Position numbers and translations under genes: made by a program | NCBI GenBank assembly: GCA_021740025.1 | Contig: JAIPAN010000003.1 | Location: 1-19,405 of the forward strand | Source of the DNA: Sphingobacteriaceae bacterium | GTDB taxonomy: Bacteria > Bacteroidota > Bacteroidia > Sphingobacteriales > Sphingobacteriaceae | Direction: 5' to 3' | DNA: 19,405 nt | The notes under the pieces: model-generated | Told to the model about the DNA's origin: nothing | Seen by the model: the letters and a program-made list of their open reading frames with translations, nothing else | Database searches by the model: none | Part shown: in pieces, positions 1 through 7,652 of the stretch | Numbering within the stretch: position 1 is the first letter of the stretch | How the letters are laid out: each line of letters starts with the position of its first letter

Positions 1-1173
1 GCCCGTACAAATTGGTCTGAAGCAAAAAGAAAACGATTTAGCATAAGTTGGTGGGGAATTTCTCTTCTATTTTTTATTGGAATTTTCCTCAGTATTTACT
101 TCAATATTCGCCTAACCATACGGGCCATTATTCTGGTTGCCTTTTTCTTAAGTTTTGTAGGTAAAGTGTTTTTTGCACTCTTTTTACTGGTTGATGATGT
201 ACGCAGGTTAGCTATTTGGGCAACACGCAAACCCACTAAAACAAAATCGAGCACTATGGTTGGCGAACCCATAAAACGTTCCGATTTTTTATTAAAAGCA
301 GGCATCGTTGCTGCTGCACTACCCATCAGTTCCTTATCTTTTGGCATCATTTCGGGTGCATACGATTATAAAATTGTTCGTCAAAAATTGTATTTGGCCA
401 ACCTACCCAAAGCCTTTGATGGCATAACTTTAGGTCAAATTTCAGACATTCACTCGGGTAGCTTTTATGACCGAAAAGCTGTGTTGGGTGGCGTAGAAAT
501 GCTTATAAAGGAAAAGCCCGATCTTGTTTTCTTTACCGGCGATATGGTAAATAATATAGCCAGCGAAATGAGAGAATATCAAGATATATTTTCGAAAATA
601 AAGGCGCCGCTAGGTGTTTACTCGGTACTCGGAAATCACGATTATGGCGATTATTTTTTTGGCAGAGGCCCTTCGGCCGCTAAAGCAAAAAGCCTTGCAG
701 ATGTAAAGCAAACGCACAAAAATATGGGCTGGAATTTGCTGCTCAACGAACACCGTAGTATAAAAATAGGCGGAGAAGAAATTGGCATATTGGGTATAGA
801 GAATTGGGGAGCCGGGCGTTTTGCGAAATATGGTCGCATGGATTTGGCTGTTCAAAACACAGACCATTTTCCGGTAAAATTATTACTTTCCCACGACCCC
901 TCTCATTGGCGTGCGCAAGTTTTAGAAAGCTATCCACAAATTGACGCTATGTTTAGCGGACACACCCACGGCATGCAGTTTGGTGTACGTACCAAAGAAT
1001 TTCAATGGAGTCCCGTAGAATATATTTACAAAGAATGGGCAGGCCTTTATAAAGAAAAAAATCAGCAATTGTATGTAAATGTTGGCTATGGCTTTTTGGG
1101 TTACCCGGGCAGAGTGGGCATTTTACCCGAGATTACGATATTTGAATTGAAGTCGGGCCTAGCACCTGCTTAA
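1..1173 (+). CDS. Membrane-attached calcineurin-like metallophosphoesterase, 5' end outside the window
   Basis: The frame is open from base 1, so the N-terminus lies outside the window; a GTG at 166 is internal and not a likely start. Counting from base 1, 390 residues are visible. Two hydrophobic segments (about 17-34 and 37-60) come first, then a third (about 95-115), then the catalytic domain. The metal-binding motifs of the calcineurin-like fold appear in order: SDIH (D149, H151), GDMVNN (D181), GNHD (N212, H213, D214), SHD (H298) and GHTH (H321, H323). This places it in the YkuE/YaeI-like metallophosphoesterase group, which hydrolyses phosphate esters; some relatives act on lipid substrates. 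The helices before the domain suggest it is held at the membrane, with the catalytic part probably outside the cytoplasm. The substrate cannot be read from sequence. It lies four bases before the UbiA-like gene and is probably co-transcribed with it. Confidence 0.9.
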   Translation, partial: ARTNWSEAKRKRFSISWWGISLLFFIGIFLSIYFNIRLTIRAIILVAFFLSFVGKVFFALFLLVDDVRRLAIWATRKPTKTKSSTMVGEPIKRSDFLLKAGIVAAALPISSLSFGIISGAYDYKIVRQKLYLANLPKAFDGITLGQISDIHSGSFYDRKAVLGGVEMLIKEKPDLVFFTGDMVNNIASEMREYQDIFSKIKAPLGVYSVLGNHDYGDYFFGRGPSAAKAKSLADVKQTHKNMGWNLLLNEHRSIKIGGEEIGILGIENWGAGRFAKYGRMDLAVQNTDHFPVKLLLSHDPSHWRAQVLESYPQIDAMFSGHTHGMQFGVRTKEFQWSPVEYIYKEWAGLYKEKNQQLYVNVGYGFLGYPGRVGILPEITIFELKSGLAPA

Positions 1174-1177
1174 GCAA

Positions 1178-2035
1178 ATGAAAACATACCTCGGGCAAGT
1201 CGTAGAATTTATACTTTTTAGCCAATTATTTATTGCAGCTGGTGCTGCCGCACAAACAGCATTTACCTATCAGCTACTTGGCCAAACGATTGATTTGCGT
1301 GTAGTAACTCTTGTTTTTTTTGCTACGCTAGCGTTGTACAATTTAAGTATGGTGCTTTCTAATCCGGGCAAAAAACCAGCTTCTCTGCTAAAAAGAGTTC
1401 AATGGATGAGTAAACATCAGCATTTATGCAGTACGTTTACCTTAATTGGCGGATTATCTACACTTTGCCTGAGTTTTTTTCTATCAGCTACCGCACAAGT
1501 GGTATTGGCAAGCTTGGCACTTATTTCTATTGCCTATAGCCTTCCGTTGCTGCCCTTTAGAGGAGAACGTGTAAGCCTCCGAAACATTCCGGGATTAAAA
1601 CTGGTACTTATTGCCCTAGTTTGGGCACTTAGCACCACCCTGCTCCCTATTATGAATAACCCAGCAAGTCATAACGCTGGTACCTTGTGGCTACTCTTGG
1701 CTCAACGCATTTTATTTTTTATGGCCATTGCCATCCCTTTTGATGTGCGTGATATTTATCAAGACAGCATTTACTCTTTAAAAACCATAGCAGTGGTCTT
1801 GGGTAAGCAGAAATCTCAATTTATCGCCCACCTTTCTTTAGCGCTTTCTTCTGTAATTTGGTGGCACTTATCTACCTGTTCTATGAGCCTTTTAATACCT
1901 ATTATAGTAGTATGGGGAGTAGCTGTTTGGTGTATACAAACAGCCGACAAGCAGAAAGAATTATTCTATTTTATCGTATTAGATGGCTTACTCTTCTTAG
2001 CTCCAGGCTTGTTGGCCTTATACGCTATAGCGTAA
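1178..2035 (+). CDS. UbiA-like polytopic membrane protein with degenerate first Asp motif
   Basis: A 285-residue protein made almost wholly of hydrophobic helices (about eight). Residues 188-208 resemble the second Asp-rich motif of the UbiA prenyltransferase superfamily (FDVRDIYQD followed by KTIAVVLGK), with D189, D192 and D196 present. The first motif, normally NxxxDxxxD, is not intact: around residues 53-63 the sequence reads LYNLSMVLSNP, with no Asp. UbiA enzymes use both motifs to bind Mg-diphosphate of a prenyl donor, so standard prenyl transfer is doubtful. It may be a diverged member with another role. The gene begins four bases after the metallophosphoesterase stop, which implies one transcript. 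Its 3' end overlaps the 3' end of the opposing GH31 gene by 11 bases. Family placement is fairly secure; function is not known. Confidence 0.75.
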   Translation: MKTYLGQVVEFILFSQLFIAAGAAAQTAFTYQLLGQTIDLRVVTLVFFATLALYNLSMVLSNPGKKPASLLKRVQWMSKHQHLCSTFTLIGGLSTLCLSFFLSATAQVVLASLALISIAYSLPLLPFRGERVSLRNIPGLKLVLIALVWALSTTLLPIMNNPASHNAGTLWLLLAQRILFFMAIAIPFDVRDIYQDSIYSLKTIAVVLGKQKSQFIAHLSLALSSVIWWHLSTCSMSLLIPIIVVWGVAVWCIQTADKQKELFYFIVLDGLLFLAPGLLALYAIA

Positions 2036-4289
2036 ATACCACCACTTTTTTCCCACCACTGTACGTTGTATCCATAAATTTGGTGGGCTTACCAGGCTGT
2101 ATCAATTCTATGCGAATGTTACGTAGCCTACCTGTTTTGCCCCCTCTTATTTCAACCTTTTGCGTGTGCTTACTAGGTATTCCCCTAAACTTTAATAATT
2201 CATATTTTTCATGAGCAATGGCCTGGGGGTCTTTGCCATTATCGTCATAAAGCGTAAACTCCGCTTTCTGGATAGCATCGGCAAAATAGCGCAAAACTAA
2301 GGTATCGCCGGTATAAGCTTCGGTATTTTTTAAGTTGATAGTCATCGGTACAATACTTCCGCTTTTGGCAAAAATGGGGACTTGTTCCAATGGCGCATCT
2401 ACCACAGTAGAATCGCTAGCCAATTCGGATGTCCACCAATTTATCCACCTGCCCTTAGGGAAGTAAACTGTTCTATTGGTTTTTCCTTTTTCTTGTATGG
2501 GTGCTATCAACAAATATTTGCCCCATAAATATTCATCGTTCACAGCTGCAAGTTTGGTGTTGTTTGGCTCAAAATAATTGATAGGCATAGCCAAGGGGCG
2601 GCCACTAGTGGTATTTTGGTAAGCCAATGAATAAGTATAGGGCAAAAAGCGATAACGCATGTTGATATACTCTTTCACTATTTTTTGAGTGGCCTCATCC
2701 CAAAAAATAGGCTCCGGTGCGGCTACCGCCGCATCGGCATGGGCTCGGTAAATGGGTGTAAAAGCCGCAAATTCCATCCAACGAATATACAATTCGGCAT
2801 CTTTTTCTCCTTGGGCAAAACCACCTGCATCGGCATGCATGTAACCCATACCGCTCATACTCATGCCCAACATAATGGGGATTTGTGCTTTGTAGCCACC
2901 CCACGAACGAAACACATCGCCGCTCCAAGGGAAAGTGGCATAGCGCTGCATTCCTGCACCACCCGAACGGGCTAGGTTAAACACCCTTTGCTCGGGGAAA
3001 TCTTTTTGGTACCCATCAAAAATTGTTTTAGCCCACGTTAAAGGGTAAATGCTGTGTACATCTCTGGCCTTGCCTATGCTGTGCATCACCCCATCTGGAT
3101 GTTTCTCGGGTTCGCCCAAATCGCACCACCAACCGGCTACACCCTCAGTAATTCGCTGGCGGTAAAAGTTCCACAAATACTGTTGTGCCTGCGGTTTAAA
3201 AATATCTACCAAGCCCGCAGCACCAGCCCAAAAATCTTCAATTATATAATCTTCGCCTTTTGCATTTTTTGCCAAAAGATTACCCGAACTAGCCGCAGCA
3301 AAATTATCGGAAAGCTTGGTTACAAAGGTTTGAGTAATGGGTATGGTTTTTACACCCAACTCTTTAAGGGTATGCAACATCTTCTCGGGCTCGGGGAAAG
3401 AATCGCGACGCCATGCGTGATTACCCATTGTTTTTACATCGCCGTACCAAAATAAATCCAATACAGTAGCATCAATTGGGTAACCTGCAGCGATGGTTTT
3501 CTTAACTGTTTCTATGGTTTCGGTGGCCGATTTATACCCAAACCGAGATTGTATAAAGCCCAAAGCCCAACGTGGTGGCAAGGGCTGCTTACCGGTTAAA
3601 TGGGTATAAGAGGCAAGTAATTGGTCGTTGCTCCCCGTCATAATAAAATAAGATGCCTTGCCACTTTCGGTAAGGTAACACAATTCATCTGCTTTGGTTT
3701 TGCCTAAATCGAGGGTTCCAGCGGCAATATTATCAAAATAAATACCATAACCTTTAGATGAAGTTATGAATGGGATAGAGACGTTGAGATTTTGTTCGCC
3801 AAGGCTATAGCCATAATGTGGCTGATGATAATTTTCTAATTGATACCCACGTCGGTTTATGTTAATTGCACGTGAACCACCTCCATATAAGGCTTCGGTT
3901 TTTTCAAGGCTAGATTTAAGTTAATTGCCTTCAGCATTCGCTTTCAGAATTGGTTGTATACTTTTGGCAGCAAAATACTGGATTTGTAAATTTTGCTTAT
4001 CTATAAAAAGTAGTAAAGAATCGGTAGTGATACGAAATTCTTTACCTAAATCTTTCACACTTACTCGAGTTTTAATCTGCTTTGCAACCACAACCAGAGA
4101 TGAGTCATTATGGGTATCTGATGTGTAGGATACCCTAAGTATGGTAGGGCTGTATACCTGAACCTGCACGGTACCTTGAAGTGTATGTATAGCTACACGT
4201 TGATTTTTGCTGACAAAATAAGGACCTGGTACCTGGGCAAAAATTAAATTACCCAGGAAAAAGGCACAAATGCTAAAATAAATTTTCAT
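2025..4289 (-). pseudogene. Secreted glycoside hydrolase family 31 (alpha-glucosidase/xylosidase type), interrupted by an in-frame stop
   Basis: Codons from ATG 4289 to the stop at 2025 keep one frame over 755 codons, but codon 123 (3921-3923) is TAA. Before it are a Sec signal peptide (residues 1-18, ending LIFA) and part of the N-terminal beta-domain. After the stop the GH31 pattern continues at once: EALYGGGSRA, then NRRGY, then GYGIYFDN. The (beta/alpha)8 domain follows, with WWCDLGEPE (nucleophile Asp at codon 390) and WSGD (acid/base Asp at codon 458), and a DUF5110-like region with TLYDDNGKDP. No frameshift is needed. The downstream piece would lack both a signal peptide and the YGGG region, and has no ATG before YFIMTG. 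GH31 enzymes cleave alpha-linked glucosides or xylosides in the periplasm or at the surface. Stop-codon readthrough or a sequencing error are alternatives to true loss. It is divergent from the DUF4286 gene. Confidence 0.85.
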
Positions 4290-4384
4290 ACAATATCAAA
4301 ATAGTTGTTTAATCTAAGGATTTTTTGGCAAATAGAATAGTCTTAATGCTACTTAAAATGTCTCTTTCTAATATGTATATTCGT
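4290..4384. promoter_or_regulatory. Divergent intergenic region, presumed promoters
   Basis: These 95 bases separate the start of the GH31 gene on the minus strand from the DUF4286-rfbC pair on the plus strand, so promoters for both should lie here. The stretch is very A+T-rich. I did not find a clean match to the Bacteroidota -33 TTTG / -7 TAnnTTTG pattern at correct spacing on either strand; on the minus strand there is only an imperfect TATTTTG close to the GH31 start. The call therefore rests on gene layout. Confidence 0.35.
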
Positions 4385-4387
4385 ATG

Positions 4388-4696
4388 ATGATTTTGTATA
4401 ACGTAACACTCATTTTAGATGCCGATATCGAAACCGATTGGTTAGATTGGATGCATACCGAACACATAGCAGAGGTAATGGCTACCGGTTGTTTCAGCGC
4501 AAATAGAATGCTTAAAGTGTTAGATTCTCCAAACGAAGGAGTAACCTATTGCATGCAATACTTAGCAGATAATATGGAACAGTACAAACGCTACCAAACT
4601 GAATTTGCGCCAAACTTACAAGCCAAGGGCTTGGCCCAATTTGAGAATAAATTTGTGGCTTATCGTACTTTAATGGAAAGTGTACATGGAATTTAA
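4388..4696 (+). CDS. DUF4286 family protein
   Basis: A soluble protein of 102 residues if started at ATG 4388; the adjacent ATG at 4385 is equally possible, and a TTG at 4325 in the same frame gives an implausible leader. The sequence begins MILYNVTL, matches the DUF4286 family along its whole length, and has features I associate with that family: a DWLDWMHTEHI segment, GCFSANR, GVTYCMQY, YQTEFAP near the middle to end, and KFVAYRTLME at the C-terminus. The family is widespread in Bacteroidota, is of the usual length here, and has no assigned biochemical role; its fold is expected to be ferredoxin-like (alpha+beta). Its last 11 bases overlap the start of rfbC, so translation of the two is probably coupled. 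That overlap does not by itself imply a role in dTDP-rhamnose synthesis. Confidence 0.88.
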   Translation: MILYNVTLILDADIETDWLDWMHTEHIAEVMATGCFSANRMLKVLDSPNEGVTYCMQYLADNMEQYKRYQTEFAPNLQAKGLAQFENKFVAYRTLMESVHGI

Positions 4697-5237
4697 CTCA
4701 ACCCCCCTTTCTGGACTTTACGTAATTAAACCACAGATTTTTGCCGATGAACGTGGTTATTTTTACGAAAGTTTTAACCAAGAAGCATTTAATAAAGCGG
4801 GTATTTCTGCTGATTTCGTGCAAGACAACCAATCGCTTTCTCAGAAAGGCACCTTACGTGGCTTACACGCACAGGCCCCACCTTTTGCACAAGGAAAATT
4901 GGTACGGGTAATACAAGGCGAAGTATTGGATGTTGCGGTAGATATTCGCAAAGAATCACCAACCTACGGAGAACATTTTACCATACATTTAAGCGGTGAA
5001 AACAAATCCATGCTATGGATTCCACCCGGTTTTTTACACGGATTTGTTACCCTAGCCAACGATACTATTTTTAGCTATAAGGTTAGTGGAGCTTTATACA
5101 ACAAGGCTTCTGAGATTGGTATTTGCTGGAACGATAGTTCTTTAGCTATAAATTGGCAAGTAGATCAACCTGATATTTTGCTATCGGAAAAAGACAAAAT
5201 GCTGCCGGCATTTGTCACATTCCATAGCCCCTTTTAA
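4686..5237 (+). CDS. rfbC: dTDP-4-dehydrorhamnose 3,5-epimerase (RmlC)
   Basis: RmlC converts dTDP-4-dehydro-6-deoxy-D-glucose to dTDP-4-dehydro-L-rhamnose, the third step of dTDP-L-rhamnose synthesis for cell-surface polysaccharide. The 183-residue protein from ATG 4686 has the standard length (a GTG at 4680 is less likely). Visible family signatures are FxDERGYFYESF near residues 19-30, GTLRGLHAQ with the catalytic His61, AQGKLVRVIQGEVLDVAVD (69-86), WIPPGFLHGF (111-120), the YK and Y pair at 132 and 138, and LSEKD with Asp170, which pairs with the His in known structures. It is a cupin that works as a dimer in the cytoplasm. The other rml genes (rmlA, rmlB, rmlD) are not in this window, so rfbC stands apart from them. 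It overlaps the DUF4286 gene upstream and ends directly before a strong terminator. Confidence 0.97.
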   Translation: MEFNSTPLSGLYVIKPQIFADERGYFYESFNQEAFNKAGISADFVQDNQSLSQKGTLRGLHAQAPPFAQGKLVRVIQGEVLDVAVDIRKESPTYGEHFTIHLSGENKSMLWIPPGFLHGFVTLANDTIFSYKVSGALYNKASEIGICWNDSSLAINWQVDQPDILLSEKDKMLPAFVTFHSPF

Positions 5238-5238
5238 C

Positions 5239-5271
5239 AAAAAAGCCCCGAGAAATTCTCGGGGCTTTTTT
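5239..5271. terminator. Bidirectional rho-independent terminator
   Basis: Six A, then GCCCCGAGA, a three-base centre AAT, then TCTCGGGGC and six T. The GC-rich arms pair perfectly and the A and T tracts mirror each other, so the structure can end transcription from either side. It begins one base after the rfbC stop on the plus strand and lies eight bases past the ompA-like stop on the minus strand, exactly where a shared terminator for two convergent operons is expected. Confidence 0.95.
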
Positions 5272-5279
5272 GTTGATAC

Positions 5280-6119
5280 TTATTTTATCAACTGATACAG
5301 TTCGTCTAATTTTGGCGAAAGCACAATTTCTATACGGCGGTTGCGGCTGCGAATTTCGGGGCTGCTGCCATCGGCAACAGGTTGGTACTCCCCTTTACCA
5401 GTTGCAGTAATGCGGCTACTTTCAATTTTTTCAGTATCGGTCAGGTATCGTACTACCGAGGTGGCACGCAATACACTCAAATCCCAATTGTCTTTAATTT
5501 GGCCCAAGTTGTTTACTTTCTGATTATCGGTGTGGCCTTCTACCGAAATATTAATTTCGGGTTGTGTTTTTAGCACTTTAGCAAGAGCTTTTAGCGCCTG
5601 CTCTCCTTTTTCATCAATTACAATGCTACCCGTATCAAACAATAATTTATCGGTAAGCGATACGTATACTTTACCATTGCGTATTTCTACGGTTAGTCCA
5701 TTTTGCTGAAAACCTAACAAAGCTTTCTGCAGTTTATCTTTTAGTGCATTGGTTGCTTCGTCACGTTTTTTCAGAATTTCTTCAACCTCGGTTAAACGGG
5801 CTTCTCGTTTTTTTAAATCTTCGGCCAAGCGTTTAATTTCTGAAGAAGTATTGTTACGCAAGGCGGTATAATTCGAATCGAGGCCTTGATATTTTGCTTG
5901 TAAATCAGCTAAGCGTTTATGTAACCGTGAGGTATCGGCTTTTAAACGATCTAGCGATAGTTCTAAATTTTCTACCCGAATTTGCGACTGATCCCAACCT
6001 ACCGATAAGGAATCACGTTGTGCTAAAATAGCATTGTATTTTTTGGTAGATAATATCATGCAAGAGTTCAGGGCAGCAAGGGCGCCTATACAACATGCGA
6101 ACAAAATGATTTTTTTCAT
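5280..6119 (-). CDS. OmpA-family lipoprotein with coiled coil
   Basis: A 279-residue protein from ATG 6119; an earlier in-frame ATG at 6149 would put ten extra residues before a clear signal peptide and overlap the upstream gene. The signal peptide ends in a lipobox LNSC, with Cys20 the lipidated residue. Residues about 30-135 are rich in charged heptads and predicted coiled coil. Residues about 140-270 form an OmpA-like peptidoglycan-binding domain, with FDTGS, GHTDN (Asp198) and LSVLRA (Arg218); Asp and Arg at these places bind diaminopimelate in known structures. The protein probably links the outer membrane to peptidoglycan through the periplasm, with the coiled coil as spacer. It is the last gene of the minus-strand array, 16 bases after the DUF2461 gene, and ends before the shared terminator. 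It has no obvious link to respiration. Confidence 0.93.
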   Translation of the reverse strand: MKKIILFACCIGALAALNSCMILSTKKYNAILAQRDSLSVGWDQSQIRVENLELSLDRLKADTSRLHKRLADLQAKYQGLDSNYTALRNNTSSEIKRLAEDLKKREARLTEVEEILKKRDEATNALKDKLQKALLGFQQNGLTVEIRNGKVYVSLTDKLLFDTGSIVIDEKGEQALKALAKVLKTQPEINISVEGHTDNQKVNNLGQIKDNWDLSVLRATSVVRYLTDTEKIESSRITATGKGEYQPVADGSSPEIRSRNRRIEIVLSPKLDELYQLIK

Positions 6120-6135
6120 GGCAACTAATTTTGTG

Positions 6136-6798
6136 TTAAGATAATGCATTTCTTAGAAAAACGCTTAAGGGATAGATTTCATTCCATACTGCCAATACAT
6201 CTTTTACCGCAGTAGCACTGCATAATGCAGCAGGGCTAATGGCATAATGGGCTGTAAAACTCTTCAATTTGAGCAACTCAATAGCTGGATGATCAACCGT
6301 ATATCCTTTTGGAACGGTTTTTAACTTTTCGCTAGTATCTAGGCTAGTGAAATATTTTTTGAATTGGGGCTTTTCCAATACTGCCCGAAGTTCAGCTTCG
6401 TTGTAATCAATCTCTTGGCGTATAGCTTTTAACTCATCGGGCTGTGGCATCCAGCAGCCTCCGGCAACAAAAGAATCTTCCGGATGAATGTGTAGGTAAT
6501 AGCCAGGGCCATCAAAATTTTTACCATTTGGAGAAATGGCTATGGCAAAATTCTCTTTATAGGGGCGTTTGTCTTTACTAAAACGCACATCGCGATAAAT
6601 GCGCATTACGCAAATTTTCGGATCTAAATTTGAAGGGATTAAGGGATCTAGTTGAGCTAGGCCAGCAATGAGTGCTGCGGCAAATTGGTGAACATCTTGC
6701 TTGGCTTTTTCGAACTCGGGTTTATGATCTAAAAACCATTCGCGATTGTTATGCTGACTGATCCCTTGTAAAAAATTTAAGGTTGCGGTTTGCAGCAT
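6136..6798 (-). CDS. DUF2461 family protein (TIGR02453)
   Basis: A 220-residue soluble protein starting at ATG 6798. It carries the features of DUF2461: NNREWFLDHKPEFE near the N-terminus (residues 17-30), then MRIYRDVRFSKDKRPYK (about 65-81), then GPGYYLHIHPEDSFVAGG (about 97-114), followed by a region rich in charged helices. The length is normal for the family. No enzyme activity is established for it, and I see no catalytic motif of another known family. It sits 12 bases after the small CxxC membrane protein and 16 bases before the OmpA-like gene. It is therefore probably on the same transcript as the oxidase assembly genes, but this may only reflect transcriptional run-on. Confidence 0.9.
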   Translation of the reverse strand: MLQTATLNFLQGISQHNNREWFLDHKPEFEKAKQDVHQFAAALIAGLAQLDPLIPSNLDPKICVMRIYRDVRFSKDKRPYKENFAIAISPNGKNFDGPGYYLHIHPEDSFVAGGCWMPQPDELKAIRQEIDYNEAELRAVLEKPQFKKYFTSLDTSEKLKTVPKGYTVDHPAIELLKLKSFTAHYAISPAALCSATAVKDVLAVWNEIYPLSVFLRNALS

Positions 6799-6810
6799 GT
6801 TGGTATAATT

Positions 6811-7086
6811 TTAATTCGGATTAATGGTTTCGTCGTTTAACTGATTGATACCAGCTTTACGACGATACTTTTTATACCACAAGAAACCCACGCTTGCAAT
6901 GGCCAAATAAGGTGCTGCTAAAAGGTATAAAATGCCATTGTTTAAGGTAGTACCTTGCTTATTTCCATTTTTTACAGAGTTTTCAGCATTTAAAGTACAC
7001 ATTGCACACTGTGCCACACTTTTTTGCGGAGCAGCAAACAAGCTAGCAAAAAGTAAACATGTAAAAATCAGTTTAAACAATTTCAT
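6811..7086 (-). CDS. Small secreted/membrane CxxC protein of unknown function
   Basis: A 91-residue protein from ATG 7086 (a TTG two codons earlier is in frame but less likely). It has a signal peptide (residues 1-26, ending SVA), then QCAMC at 26-30, giving a CxxC pair (Cys27, Cys30) at or next to the mature N-terminus. A hydrophilic linker follows, then one transmembrane helix (about 49-69), then a positively charged tail (WYKKYRRK). Cysteines would face the periplasm and the tail the cytoplasm. Similar small proteins with a CxxC followed by a single helix occur beside oxidase genes in other Bacteroidota, from my memory of such clusters. The position right after DUF420 and SCO suggests copper handling or thiol-disulfide exchange during oxidase assembly, but this is inference. 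No named domain is recognised. Confidence 0.8.
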   Translation of the reverse strand: MKLFKLIFTCLLFASLFAAPQKSVAQCAMCTLNAENSVKNGNKQGTTLNNGILYLLAAPYLAIASVGFLWYKKYRRKAGINQLNDETINPN

Positions 7087-7109
7087 ATACAAAGATACCT
7101 AAAATTGAG

Positions 7110-7640
7110 TTAGAAGGTATAGTACGGAGCAATCATTATATAAACAATAACACCTGTTACGGTTACATATAACCAAATCGGGAAGGTCCAGCGTACCAGT
7201 TTGCGGTGTTTATCTACCTGCAATTTTAAACCAGTATTAAAGCTTAATAAAACCAATGGCAAAACAGCTGCGGCCAAAATAATATGGCTAATAAGTATGG
7301 TATAATAAACTAATCTAATAGCACCCGTGCCTCCAAAGGTGGTTTCTTTTACGAAATAGTGGAATAAGATGTAGGAAACCAAAAACACCGAAGACAAGAC
7401 AAAGGTGAGTATATTCAAGCGTTTGTGCATGGCTACGTTTTTGTTCTTGATGAAATAAAGTGAAACCAAGAGCAATAAAGAGCAAGTGCCATTGAGAATG
7501 GCATTAAGTTTGGGTAAAAAATAAACGAAAGATGGAGTGGAAATGGTAACTGGAATAACCTTCCGATTTAAAATAACTACTACAGCAAATACAAAGATAG
7601 AAATAGCAGTTACAAGTCTTTTAATGGTTTTATCAGTCAT
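7110..7640 (-). CDS. DUF420 membrane protein, CtaM-like oxidase maturation factor
   Basis: A 176-residue integral membrane protein with about five helices, starting at ATG 7640. It matches DUF420 over its full length: a PKLNAILNG segment (about 43-51), AMHKRLN (about 70-76), SYILFHY (about 88-95), TTFGGTGAIRLVYY, ISHIILA (about 116-122), and DKHRKLVRWTFPIWLYV near the C-terminus. The scattered conserved histidines are typical of the family. A DUF420 member, CtaM (YozB-type), is needed for function of heme A-containing aa3 oxidase in Staphylococcus aureus. The place here, 12 bases after sco and downstream of ctaA, ctaB and the oxidase genes, fits a like role in assembly. The exact chemical step is not known. 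Confidence 0.92.
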   Translation of the reverse strand: MTDKTIKRLVTAISIFVFAVVVILNRKVIPVTISTPSFVYFLPKLNAILNGTCSLLLLVSLYFIKNKNVAMHKRLNILTFVLSSVFLVSYILFHYFVKETTFGGTGAIRLVYYTILISHIILAAAVLPLVLLSFNTGLKLQVDKHRKLVRWTFPIWLYVTVTGVIVYIMIAPYYTF

Positions 7641-7652
7641 AATTAAGCTTAG

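Noticed and set aside
166..168. GTG as start of the metallophosphoesterase
   Set aside because: The frame stays open to base 1 and encodes two hydrophobic helices before this codon, so the gene begins outside the window.
273..345. Twin-arginine signal at KRSDFLLKAG in the metallophosphoesterase
   Set aside because: The RR pair is KR, the spacing to the hydrophobic pair is off, and two membrane helices precede it. It may be a relic of a Tat signal, but export by Tat is not supported.
1858..2214. 118-residue plus-strand frame crossing the UbiA-like/GH31 junction
   Set aside because: It is out of frame with the UbiA-like gene and antisense to the GH31 C-terminus, with no family features. Not a likely gene.
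3054..3455. 133-residue plus-strand open frame
   Set aside because: It lies wholly antisense to the conserved GH31 catalytic domain, shows no recognisable domain, and its composition fits a shadow of the coding strand.
4325..4384. TTG-started N-terminal extension of the DUF4286 protein
   Set aside because: The added 20 residues do not fit the family, whose members begin with MILYN-type sequence. The ATG at 4385/4388 is preferred.
4290..4384. Bacteroidota-type promoter with TTTG and TATTTTG on the minus strand upstream of the GH31 gene
   Set aside because: The -7-like box is one base short of TAnnTTTG, and the distance to the nearest upstream TTTG is longer than the usual spacing, so no specific promoter is claimed.
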